Origin: Roseovarius sp. EL26
GTDB lineage: Bacteria; Pseudomonadota; Alphaproteobacteria; Rhodobacterales; Rhodobacteraceae
DNA length: 56,317 bases
Assembly: GCF_900327775.1 (NCBI RefSeq)
Contig: NZ_OUMZ01000004.1
Span: 1-56,317, forward strand
Reading direction: 5' to 3'
Shown here: positions 8,540-16,378 of the stretch, one piece after another
How positions within the stretch are numbered: position 1 is the stretch's first letter
Layout: each line of letters opens with the position of its first letter
Made by a program: the position numbers and the translations under genes
The notes under the pieces: model-generated
The model's input: the letters and a program-made list of their open reading frames with translations, nothing else
Told to the model about the DNA's origin: nothing
Database searches by the model: none

Positions 8540-8636
8540 TGTTCGCCTCCGTTAACTGATGAACGTAGATCATATCGGGCTTGGATTGTGTGGAAATGGA
8601 GTATAATCTAATTAGTATGGTTAGAGTTTCTACATA
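8540..8636. promoter_or_regulatory. Divergent promoter region of the EamA and LysR genes
   Basis: The 97-base gap separates two divergent genes. LysR-type regulators usually bind such gaps at T-N11-A sites and control both directions. The AT-rich run around 8598-8622 (GTATAATCTAATTAGTATGG) offers promoter-like hexamers, but no site can be assigned with certainty. Confidence 0.45.
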
Positions 8637-9536
8637 ATGAGCCGCGTTGATCTAAACGGCTTACGCACTTTCTTGGCGATTGCTGACAGCGGCACGTTGC
8701 GGTCTGCCAGTGACGTCCTCGGTGTCAATCCGTCGGCGGTGTCCCAACAACTCAAGGCGTTTGAGGACAGCGTTGGGACGGCATTGTTTGTACGCAATAC
8801 TAGATCAGTGGCGTTCACGGATGCTGGAAAAACTCTGTATAATCGAACACACAACATCTTCACCGAAATTGACGCTGCATTGAGCGCGACCCGTCGCACT
8901 GCAAGTGTCGCGTCTGGCCAGCTACGTATAACTATGCCTTATCGCGCATGGCAGTTGGCCATCGCCCCTCGTATCGCGGCGTTCAATACGGCGTTCCCTG
9001 ACATTGACCTGGACATCAGCGTCGATGAAGACCTGACAGATATTGTAAAAGGCAGGTTTCACGCGGGTATCAGGTTGGGTGATTATTTGGCTGACGAAAT
9101 GATAGCTGTCGCGCTGACCAAGCCGCAGACGGCCACCTATGTAGCAACAAAAGGCTACCTTGATCTAAACGGCACACCGCAGACCCCAGCGGACCTGTCG
9201 CAGCACGACTGCATCCGATATCGCCAAATCAGCACAGGACAGATTGCGCCTTGGCGGTTTATCGAGGGTAGCGCTGAAACACACATCGATGTGACCGGCA
9301 ATCTAGTTTTCAATGATCTTAGATCAGTTGTGGACGCAGCCGCGCATGGGCTTGGGATCGGCTGGACTCTTCGTGACGGTGTCGAGGCGCAGATTGCGTC
9401 GGGTGAGTTGGTCGAGGTTATGCCCGATTGCACCCCTGACAGGCCGCGCTTCTATCTGTATTATCCAAAACAACTCAAAAGCCTGAGCCGCTTGAGGGCG
9501 TTCATTGATCACTTCGCGGTCGGAAGCGGACGTTAG
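8637..9536 (+). CDS. LysR-family transcriptional regulator
   Basis: The 299-residue protein has the N-terminal winged helix-turn-helix (LNGLRTFLAIADSGTLRSAS and NPSAVSQQLKAFEDSVGTAL) and a C-terminal periplasmic-binding-type effector domain with the usual EDLTDIVKGRFHAGIRLGDY pattern. Length is standard. Divergent placement next to the EamA exporter suggests it senses the exported compound. The ligand is unknown. The protein stops just before a broken IS110 element. Confidence 0.9.
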   Translation: MSRVDLNGLRTFLAIADSGTLRSASDVLGVNPSAVSQQLKAFEDSVGTALFVRNTRSVAFTDAGKTLYNRTHNIFTEIDAALSATRRTASVASGQLRITMPYRAWQLAIAPRIAAFNTAFPDIDLDISVDEDLTDIVKGRFHAGIRLGDYLADEMIAVALTKPQTATYVATKGYLDLNGTPQTPADLSQHDCIRYRQISTGQIAPWRFIEGSAETHIDVTGNLVFNDLRSVVDAAAHGLGIGWTLRDGVEAQIASGELVEVMPDCTPDRPRFYLYYPKQLKSLSRLRAFIDHFAVGSGR

Positions 9537-9629
9537 CGACATTGCAGAAAAACGGTAATAAATGGGATGTACCGGCTGCTTCACCCAGCAGTTTAGGCTT
9601 GGCCTATTTCTGCAACATGGAGAAGTAGC

Positions 9630-9763
9630 ATGGCGAAGAGCGAATTTGATGAGCTGATGTCCGTTGGCGCCGACATTGGCAAAGTTGTGTTCCACTTGGT
9701 TGGCTTTGACACCGATGGCCAGCTTGTGCTGCGCAAGAAGATCAAGCGGATGGCACTAGTGGC
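9630..9763 (+). pseudogene. IS110-family transposase, N-terminal part interrupted by IS6 copy B
   Basis: The frame from the ATG at 9630 reads MAKSEFDELMSVGADIGKVV and FHLVGFDTDGQLVLRKKIKR, the start of the DEDD-type catalytic domain of IS110 transposases including its first Asp (GADIGK). After 45 codons it runs into the left inverted repeat of IS6 copy B. The expected continuation is not found on the other side of the IS6 element, so flanking DNA has been deleted or rearranged. Confidence 0.8.
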
Positions 9764-10533
9764 GGCTCTGTCGCAAAGTTTTTGTGTTATTTCACGGTGA
9801 TCGAATTCAGGGGCAGCCATTATCCGAAATCTGTGGTTATGTTCGCAATGACATTCTATTTACGCTACCCTGTTTCGTATCGGGATCTGGAAGAAATCAT
9901 GTCTGAACGTGGAGTGGATGTTGACCATGCCAGCCTGAACCGTTGGGTGGTCAGATATTCGCCTTTGCTGGCCGAGCAAGCCCGGTTGCGGAAACGGCCA
10001 ACAGATTCATCTTGGCGGATGGATGAAACCTATATGAAGGTTAAAGGCCAGTGGACGTATCTCTACCGGGGGGTCACAAAATCCGGCGAAACCCTCGATT
10101 TTATGCTGCCTGGGAAGCATGGCGGCATATCTGCACGGAGATTTTTCAGACAAGCCATTGCCACAAGCAGCACACCGGAAAAGATCGTGATCGATAAAAG
10201 TGGCTCCAATCTCACAGCCCTGCGGTGGACGAACGTGTTGCCGAAATTCACGCGTAACAACCCTCTGGTCCAGATCCTGCAGGTCAAATACCTCAACAAC
10301 ATCATTGAACAGGATCATCGGTTCATCAAGAAGATCATCCGGCCCATGCTCGGCTTTAAAGCCTCCCATTCCGCCAATGCAACGCTTCAAGGAATCGAGG
10401 TGGCGCACATGATCCGGAAGCGGCAGATTGGATCAAAGGGACAATCCGTTTTCCAGATTATCGCAGGGCTCGCGGCATAAGTGTGTCCAGAGATAAGTTC
10501 ATCTCAACCCTGACAAAAATTTGCGACAGAGCC
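9764..10533 (+). mobile_element. IS6-family insertion sequence, copy B (complete)
   Basis: Inverted repeats are clear: GGCTCTGTCGCAAAGTTT at the left end (9764) and its near complement AAAATTTGCGACAGAGCC ending at 10533. The 770-bp element encloses one intact transposase gene. The 8 bases outside the left end (CTAGTGGC) and the right end (CGTCGAAC) differ, so no target duplication is left. This fits cointegrate resolution or deletion next to the element; indeed both flanks are broken genes (IS110 transposase and a P-loop protein). Confidence 0.9.
9797..10480 (+). CDS. IS6-family transposase (copy B)
   Basis: The product is a complete DDE transposase of the IS6 family, with YRDLEEIMSERGVDVDHASL in the DNA-binding part and catalytic acids in WRMDETYMKVKG, VIDKSGSN and NNIIEQDHRFIKK. 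A GTG start at 9797 (VIEFRGSHYPKS) was preferred, because relatives begin at this point; an in-frame TTG at 9782 would add five residues. The subgroup (EQDHR, RPMLGFK) differs from copy A but matches the decayed copy at 37119-37943. Confidence 0.9.
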   Translation: MIEFRGSHYPKSVVMFAMTFYLRYPVSYRDLEEIMSERGVDVDHASLNRWVVRYSPLLAEQARLRKRPTDSSWRMDETYMKVKGQWTYLYRGVTKSGETLDFMLPGKHGGISARRFFRQAIATSSTPEKIVIDKSGSNLTALRWTNVLPKFTRNNPLVQILQVKYLNNIIEQDHRFIKKIIRPMLGFKASHSANATLQGIEVAHMIRKRQIGSKGQSVFQIIAGLAA

Positions 10534-11084
10534 CGTCGAACCCGGCGCGGTGCAGGCCATGCGCCAGTCTGACAGCGGCCGTGGTCTTGCCCGAATTCAT
10601 CGAGTTTCTAACACGCCGATGACGGTGACATCGTTGTAGGGCGCTCTGACCGGCAGGGCATAGTCCGCGACGTTCATAACTTTGCCATCCGATTTGGCAC
10701 GCAGTCCCCGCGGCTCGGCCGAGGTAGGCAGGCCCATCTTCTCGTGGGTCGCAACCACGGTCCCGACAATGCCACCGCCCGCGGCCAGTTGCATCAGCGC
10801 ATCTTCAAGTTCGGCCATGCAGTGGAATTGGCCGGGGGGATAGCGATCGCCTAGGCATAGCACCACCAGGTCGCAGGGATAGCTTGTCGAGCTGCGGCGG
10901 TCAGACAGTTGAATGTTCATGTGCTGACCCAGTTCCAAATTTTGCACAGGGCCATGTCGCCTGCGATGGCGATCTTGTAGTCCTTGTTGAGATAGACGGC
11001 ATCCTTCTTGTTGGCGCGGCGGGTGGTGAAGGCCCATTTCGCGTTCGACAGGATTTGCATGGCGTGAATGGATTGAAGCGTCAT
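10534..11084 (-). pseudogene. P-loop protein gene, frameshifted twice and truncated by IS6 copy B
   Basis: Joining three minus-strand frames gives one continuous protein: MTLQSIHAMQILSNAKWAFT from the ATG at 11084, then a long middle part (CDLVVLCLGDRYPPGQFHCM, GGGIVGTVVATHEKMGLPTS) and finally MNSGKTTAAVRLAHGLHRAG, which looks like the Walker A loop of a P-loop ATPase. Frameshifts fall near 10930 and near 10600, and the IS6 end at 10533 removes the rest. A good GGGAG site precedes the ATG. I do not recognise the family with confidence; it resembles conserved proteins of the DUF1611 kind. An inverted repeat at 11124-11144 may be its operator. Confidence 0.6.
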
Positions 11085-11123
11085 AGTGGGGTCTCCCGAT
11101 TGCTGATTACTACACCTTTCAAT

Positions 11124-11144
11124 CTGGTCACTTCTGTTGACCAG
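11124..11144. promoter_or_regulatory. Perfect inverted repeat CTGGTCA-N7-TGACCAG
   Basis: CTGGTCA at 11124-11130 and TGACCAG at 11138-11144 form a perfect 7-bp inverted repeat about 40-60 bases upstream of the ATG of the broken P-loop gene. The geometry is that of an operator for a dimeric regulator. The regulator is not identifiable. Confidence 0.5.
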
Positions 11145-11238
11145 GCCTCTACGGCACGTTAAATTTGTCGCACATTCAGGTGAACGAATTCCAACAGAGA
11201 CATGAAGGTTTGCAACTCGGGAAACGGGTTCATCTGAT

Positions 11239-11253
11239 GTTCATCATATGAAC
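11239..11253. promoter_or_regulatory. Palindrome GTTCATCATATGAAC upstream of the first two-component operon
   Basis: The 15-bp sequence consists of GTTCAT and ATGAAC around three bases, 146-160 bases upstream of the kinase start at 11399. It could be an autoregulatory site of this two-component system. It is unlike the 17-bp palindrome family found from 15.2 kb on. Confidence 0.4.
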
Positions 11254-11398
11254 AGGACGTGGTCATGAATTGCGCATTAAAACCTTTTCAGGCAGCCCGG
11301 TTATTGACATGCTTGGTACGTTTCACTGTTCCCCAGCCTTTACCAGTGGCAAAACGCTCTAATACTCGAACGATCACTCAAGGAAAGCACGACGAATA

Positions 11399-12955
11399 AT
11401 GAAGATAACACATATCGTCAATATTTTCGCGTGTGTCGTGCTGCTGGTCGCTTCGGCCAGCCTTTCAGTAGTGATCTGGGCCACCAAGCAAAGCGGCTTT
11501 CACAATCACAGGATTGCACTTGCCCATACCTCATATCATCAGCACCTGATACTTACAGCGGATACACATCTGTTGTTCAAGCGATTTAGGGACATACTCT
11601 TGGCTGGCAATATCGGGTGTTCACAGGACGTGAATGCAATCATCGAACGTCTGCGCAGCTACGTCCCTGATATTCGTGGCACTATCCAAGCCGATATAAA
11701 ACTTGTCGGCAATGAAGAGTTGGAAGGGCTTGACCTGCTGGACCAAGTCGAAAGCGTCATCAAAGAACTCTCGGCTCTCTTTCAGCAAAACCTTGCAAGG
11801 GATGATATTGGCGACATCCGGTCGAATTGGCGCGAACTGTCCCTGGTGCTGAATGAAAATTTCGAGAAAGACTTTCGCGAGCTGTTTGCTGTTGTCCTGA
11901 ACGAAAAGCGGGAAGAGGTCGACGAAACTGAGGCCGAAGCCCGCGCCCAAATGGAAATGGTGCGCGTGATTTCGCTCGCGCTGACAGCTGTTTTAATGGT
12001 GATAACGGTTAGCGCCCTCATGTTGTTTCGCCGCGAATTCACTTATCCATTCGAGGGGTTATTGAGTGGTGTGCGTAAGTTTGCGGATGGAGACTTTTCA
12101 AAGCCGATCAATCTCATGGGCGGTAGCGAGTTGTCGGAAATAGCCTCGGTTCTGGATGAAATGTCCGAGGTTGTTGCTGCGCGCACGAAAACACTGACCA
12201 CTCAAAACGAGGAGCTCGAACAAGCAGTCAAGCAACGAACGGAAAAGCTTGAACAGCTTTTGACCGAGGCGCGTAAATCCGAAGAAAACCGCCGCCAGCT
12301 TCAGGCGGATGTCAGCCACGAGCTGCGCACTCCGCTGACCGTTATTCAGGGCGAATGCGATATCGCCCTGCGTGGGGGCGACAAGAGTATCGAGGATTAT
12401 AAAGAGGCGCTGACCAAGACACGGAGGGCGGCCAGCCACACTGCAAATCTAATCAGCGATCTGCTTTTCATCTCGCGCAAGGAAACCGGGTCGCTGCGCC
12501 TGGCCCTTAAAACGATCGACCTGTCCGCACTGATTGGCGATGCTATCACTTTGTCCGGCCTCAATGCCGACTTCACGCCGATCGGTAGCACACAGATACA
12601 CGCCGATTATCAGAGGCTCAGACAGGCGGTGCTGGCGCTGTTGGAAAATGCAAAGCGGCATGGAGGCAACAATATCAAAGTGACGCTCGAGGCTTTCTCG
12701 GACGTGGCGACCATTGCTGTATCCGATGACGGGCCGGGAATGAGCGACGAAGAGAGAGAGCACGCCTTTGAACGGTTTTTCCGCGGCTCCAACGCAACAA
12801 CTCGGTACACCGAAGGGCTTGGGCTGGGCCTGCCTATCGTGCGCTCGATCGCTGAAGCACATGACGGCACTGCCGAGATCATAGACAGAGGCACGAAGGG
12901 AACGACCATCTTGATCACTATTCCGAAATACGCTTCAGGGTTAGGAGTGCATTGA
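11399..12955 (+). CDS. Membrane sensor histidine kinase
   Basis: The 518-residue protein has a membrane segment at residues 7-29, a helical periplasmic sensor of about 160 residues, a second membrane segment at about 187-211, a HAMP linker, a coiled stretch rich in Glu and Gln, a HisKA domain with the phosphorylated His307 in DVSHELRTPL, and a C-terminal ATPase domain with DDGPGM and the GLGLGLPIV motif. Its stop overlaps the start of the response regulator gene by one base, so they form a coupled pair. It resembles the kinase at 16379-17956 in length and in the segment around the histidine, which suggests paralogy. The signal is unknown. Confidence 0.92.
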   Translation: MKITHIVNIFACVVLLVASASLSVVIWATKQSGFHNHRIALAHTSYHQHLILTADTHLLFKRFRDILLAGNIGCSQDVNAIIERLRSYVPDIRGTIQADIKLVGNEELEGLDLLDQVESVIKELSALFQQNLARDDIGDIRSNWRELSLVLNENFEKDFRELFAVVLNEKREEVDETEAEARAQMEMVRVISLALTAVLMVITVSALMLFRREFTYPFEGLLSGVRKFADGDFSKPINLMGGSELSEIASVLDEMSEVVAARTKTLTTQNEELEQAVKQRTEKLEQLLTEARKSEENRRQLQADVSHELRTPLTVIQGECDIALRGGDKSIEDYKEALTKTRRAASHTANLISDLLFISRKETGSLRLALKTIDLSALIGDAITLSGLNADFTPIGSTQIHADYQRLRQAVLALLENAKRHGGNNIKVTLEAFSDVATIAVSDDGPGMSDEEREHAFERFFRGSNATTRYTEGLGLGLPIVRSIAEAHDGTAEIIDRGTKGTTILITIPKYASGLGVH

Positions 12956-13626
12956 TGAACATTTTGCTTGTTGAAGACGAAGAACGGGTAGCTGGTTTCG
13001 TGCGTCGTGGTCTGAAGGCTGAAGGATACTGCGTCGAACATGCCAATGGCGGTGAACTGGCGCTGGAATTCATGCGGGCGCGCGATTTTGATGTAGTGTT
13101 GCTGGATCTGATGTTGCCGGGGATTTCAGGCAGCGAAGTCTGTCAGAAGATGCGCGCGCGCGGAAACACGACACCCATCTTGATGTTGACAGCGTTGGAT
13201 TCCACGGTCGAGCGCGTGGCCGGCTTGCGTATGGGCGCCGATGACTACCTGTCCAAGCCCTTTGACTTTGAAGAACTCGTTGCCCGCATCGAGGCTCTGC
13301 ACCGGCGCAAGATCGGGTATGGGATCGAGGATGACACCAAAATGATCGCCCATAACGGGTTGGTCTTCAATCCGTATGCACTGGAATTTTATGTCGATGG
13401 CGTCCCGGTCGCGCTTTCGAGCAAAGAACGGGAACTGGCGGTTCTACTACTGAAGAATGTCGGCCGCGCGCTCAGCCGCGAACGCATTCTGAACGCGGTA
13501 TGGGGCAGTCAGGAAGACCCGATGACCAATGTCGTAGATGTCTACATTGGTCGGTTGCGTAAAAAATTCGGTCCACATGGTGAAGCTATCGTCACTTTGA
13601 GAGGTGCAGGTTACCGACTCGACTGA
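12955..13626 (+). CDS. OmpR-family response regulator
   Basis: The 223-residue product has a receiver domain (acidic pocket Glu7-Asp8, phosphorylated Asp51 in LLDLMLPG, Lys101 in LSKPF) and a C-terminal winged-helix DNA-binding domain (SKERELAVLLLKNVGRALSR, VVDVYIGRLRKKFG). The ATG at 12955 overlaps the kinase stop TGA and has AGGAG 8 bases before it. It is the partner of the upstream kinase. Targets are unknown, but the LysR gene downstream lies close enough to be in the same operon. Confidence 0.92.
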   Translation: MNILLVEDEERVAGFVRRGLKAEGYCVEHANGGELALEFMRARDFDVVLLDLMLPGISGSEVCQKMRARGNTTPILMLTALDSTVERVAGLRMGADDYLSKPFDFEELVARIEALHRRKIGYGIEDDTKMIAHNGLVFNPYALEFYVDGVPVALSSKERELAVLLLKNVGRALSRERILNAVWGSQEDPMTNVVDVYIGRLRKKFGPHGEAIVTLRGAGYRLD

Positions 13627-13816
13627 ACTGACCGCTCCTATCCGATGCCGGCGAGAGAGGGGCAAAGATAAGAGAAACTGCCTTGTTTGCCTGCGTATCC
13701 CATGCGCCCGTCAGGGTCATGGCGTGTCCGATTTTTGCTGCTCTGCTTCGATCAACCCCTTGCAAGAACTCACAATACGGGAACAACATCAAATGCTGGT
13801 TAGGAAATGCAAAACA

Positions 13817-14701
13817 ATGGATGTGCTTAGGCCTCAGGCGCGAGCATTCGTCGCCGTTGTACAACATGGATCCGTCACTTCGGCTGCTGAACAACTTGGG
13901 GTTTCCAAGTCGACTGTCAGTCAGGCGCTCAAGGATATGGAAGAAAATTTCGGCATCCGACTGCTGAATCGAACGACCCGCCAGCAATCACTCACCCCGA
14001 TAGGCGAGCGCCTGTATCACAGGTGCTGTGAAATATTGCGCTCTGCAACTGCACTGGAAAGTGATGTGCATGAGTATCTGGCCGAACCGTCTGGAAAGTT
14101 TACCATCGCCGCACCGCAAATCGCGATCACCGCCAAGATTGCATCGACGCTTTCTATATTGTGTGGAAAGTATCCGCAACTCAGACCGAACCTGATTCTG
14201 GAAGAGAAGCAGTCTGATCTTGTTGAGCACAAGATAGATGTCGCCATTCGGTTGGGCCAACTGTGCGACAGTGAACTCAAAGCGATCAAGCTTGGCGATA
14301 TTCGCGAAATTTATTGCGCATCTCCCGAACTGTTAGCCGGGCATGGCCTAACGCGCAGAGATGCCGGGTGCGCGGAGAGTGTTGCGAAGCTGCCGTTCAT
14401 TGCCAATTCTTGGCAAAGCTCCCGAATAGAGCTGTTTCGCGGAATCGAAATATCTCCGACCATTGTTTGCAGCTGCTCCGTGGCCGCGTATGAATGCACC
14501 CTGCGAGGCGCGGGATTTTCCCGACTTCCCGAGGCTATGGCCGATAAAGCGATCGCAGATGGTAGGCTTTGTCAGCTTCTGCCAGGCAGTTTTGAATTGG
14601 TGTCGCCACTTTATGCACTTCATCCGTTTGGCAACTTGCCGCCTCTGGCCGTCCGATCCTTTGTTGAAGGCCTGCGGTCTGCTTTGAAAAGCTCAACTTA
14701 G
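13817..14701 (+). CDS. LysR-family transcriptional regulator
   Basis: The open frame reaches back to 13604, overlapping the response regulator, but family similarity starts at MDVLRPQARAFVAVVQHGSV, so the ATG at 13817 (AGGAA 10 bases upstream) was chosen. The helix-turn-helix reads AAEQLGVSKSTVSQALKDME; the effector domain follows (HKIDVAIRLGQL, YALHPFGNLPPLAVRSF). It is related along its length to the LysR protein at 27538-28452, sharing RTTRRQSLT-like and HPFGxxPPLxVR motifs. It may be co-transcribed with the two-component pair. An ATG at 13793 is an alternative start. Confidence 0.88.
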   Translation: MDVLRPQARAFVAVVQHGSVTSAAEQLGVSKSTVSQALKDMEENFGIRLLNRTTRQQSLTPIGERLYHRCCEILRSATALESDVHEYLAEPSGKFTIAAPQIAITAKIASTLSILCGKYPQLRPNLILEEKQSDLVEHKIDVAIRLGQLCDSELKAIKLGDIREIYCASPELLAGHGLTRRDAGCAESVAKLPFIANSWQSSRIELFRGIEISPTIVCSCSVAAYECTLRGAGFSRLPEAMADKAIADGRLCQLLPGSFELVSPLYALHPFGNLPPLAVRSFVEGLRSALKSST

Positions 14702-15187
14702 GGCAACCAAGCTTCCATTGGGTTCACGTGTGCGTCGCGGTTCTGATCCGAGGCTTTGCGCGTTGCCCCATGCGGTTCCGGCTCATGCTCAAGGGAATCG
14801 TGAACAACTTTTCGATACCTGAGCGGTGTCGCAGTTGAATCGGACAAAGCTGATGTGTCTCAACGTAAATGCAGATCGCTGTTGATGGTTGAAAATTTGG
14901 TCAGCATCTCCAAGCGCCGACATCGAAAACAGCGTGATCGAATTTCGATGTTTCCAACGCCGTAGCCCCGTGAAGAACTGGGCACAGCTTGCACCGCCGT
15001 CACCATTGGCGGCGGCTCCATCACTTACGAAGCCTAAACTGGACATTTCGAATCCCCCTAAAAAACGCCTCCACCGGGGGCAAGATATGCCAACGAGGTG
15101 TCAGACTTGCCGCCACTTGAGGGGTTGCCTGTGGCGATGAAGGACGAGGTGGATCTCATTGGAGGGCTCGGGGGCATCACTTCGTTA
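14702..15187. other. Intergenic region without a supported gene
   Basis: Open frames here are short, on both strands, and carry no recognisable motif. The base composition shifts from GC-rich on the left to AT-rich on the right at about 15.17 kb, which marks the left border of the island with the palindromic repeats. Confidence 0.4.
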
Positions 15188-15204
15188 ATTTCGCTTAGTG
15201 AAAT
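15188..15204. promoter_or_regulatory. 17-bp palindrome, copy 1
   Basis: ATTTCGCTTAGTGAAAT is a near-perfect palindrome of the same size and layout as the other seven copies, but it lacks the GATTTGAA segment downstream. It lies 74 bases left of copy 2, so the two may be bound co-operatively. Confidence 0.6.
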
Positions 15205-15277
15205 AAGATGCACTTAAGGCAGTGGAATCTATTTAACATATTGAAGATTTGGTAAAATTTCGTGTCACGGCGATTTC

Positions 15278-15306
15278 GTTTCACTTAACGAAACGCTTGA
15301 TTTGAA
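15278..15306 (+). promoter_or_regulatory. 17-bp palindrome with promoter-like flank, copy 2
   Basis: GTTTCACTTAACGAAAC (15278-15294) is followed at 5 bases after the GAAA by GATTTGAA (15299-15306). The TTGAAT within it could be a -35 box, with an A/T-rich -10 about 17 bases on. It points at the small membrane protein gene starting at 15474. The next 100 bases are similar to those behind copy 8 at 27343. Confidence 0.7.
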
Positions 15307-15473
15307 TTCACGTTTCATACGGTCAATTAATAACACATTGGACATCGACCTAATTCGAACCCAGTGCAATGCAGCGGATACGACATTTATTCGGCTGTCA
15401 CCTGCAAAAATGCACTCGGATAGAGCCGAGGTCAATGCATCCAAACAACCAAAATATCTAAATGGGGAATGCC

Positions 15474-15878
15474 ATGATGGATCAATCTATACAATCATGG
15501 GTAGTCGAAAGTGAGGTTGCCGAAAAGCCTTCTCAGGATTTAAAATCAGGAGCACCAGACGCATCAAGTTGGGTTTGGAAAATGCCCCATTATGAGGAGG
15601 CTTTCGGCCCAAAGCGCTTATATGATCTTGGCAGAACCATTACAAAAGAGTCATGTGAGGGAGATTTCGTTCATGGCGAGGTTAGGGGGGACATTATTAG
15701 AGGTGCCAGTTTTGTTATTTTTTTTCTCGCAAGTATTGTCGGTTTTCTGGTCGCAGTCGGTTTCTTTGTGTTTGTGGGTTTCACTTTTTGGCAATCGGTA
15801 TTGGTGTATTTTGGGGCAGCACCATTAGTATTCGTGATCTTACTAACGTACCTTTATCGCCCAAAGCTGTTTCGGTAA
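15474..15878 (+). CDS. Small membrane protein of unknown function
   Basis: The protein has about 134 residues, a polar N-terminal half (SWVWKMPHYEEAFGPKRLYD) and two adjacent membrane helices in the C-terminal half (ASFVIFFLASIVGFLVAVGF and VLVYFGAAPLVFVILLTYLY). The ATG at 15474 follows GGGGAATGCC; 15462 and 15477 are also possible. I do not recognise a family. It is the first gene after two copies of the 17-bp palindrome and is probably controlled by them. Confidence 0.6.
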   Translation: MMDQSIQSWVVESEVAEKPSQDLKSGAPDASSWVWKMPHYEEAFGPKRLYDLGRTITKESCEGDFVHGEVRGDIIRGASFVIFFLASIVGFLVAVGFFVFVGFTFWQSVLVYFGAAPLVFVILLTYLYRPKLFR

Positions 15879-16378
15879 CCTTTGTACTTAGATTTTGCAC
15901 AGGTATCGTTGATTAGCGCCGCTCAAATGGCCCAGTTTGAATGTTAGCGTATGATCGGTCTGGGTGCCATCAGAACGATGACCTTGGGGGCCGGTATGCA
16001 CGTTGATCGGGGAATTCGGAAATGCTTTTTGAGACCCGTGACAGATATCTAGCTGAGCTTGAAGATCTGTTTTGCAGTTAGCATCACGTCGGAACACGAT
16101 GCGCCCTTATAAGAAGCATCATCACGGACAAGCTGCGATCCTACGGCGCGGCTATGTGATCCAAAAATTAGACCCACTGAGAAACCACAGCTATCAATGT
16201 ATTCACAGCAGTGTAATGGATCGAAGCGATGCTTTTGAGTTCAAGGGTTGACGTGTTTTGCGTTCGTTTCCGACGTAGCTCAAAGGCTATCCGCTGTTTG
16301 GAGACTCAAACCCAAAAGCCTCTAACAATCACTGACGTCAGGCGCTAGGCAGTATGAACTAAGAAAATATGACATACC
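15879..16378. other. Intergenic region with a transposase scrap
   Basis: Only one recognisable fragment is present, the IS6-type scrap at 16118-16157. The rest has no open frame with a domain, and no terminator-like hairpin with a T run was found. It lies between the small membrane protein and the convergent end of the second kinase gene. Confidence 0.4.
16118..16157 (+). pseudogene. IS6-family transposase scrap
   Basis: Thirteen codons read IITDKLRSYGAAM and then a stop. This is the segment around the second catalytic Asp of IS6-family transposases (compare VTDKLRSYGAA in copy A). Nothing else of the element is left. Confidence 0.6.

Noticed and set aside
11239..11253. Ninth copy of the island palindrome upstream of the first two-component operon
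   Set aside because: GTTCATCATATGAAC is shorter, lacks the TTTC/GAAA half sites and the GATTTGAA flank.
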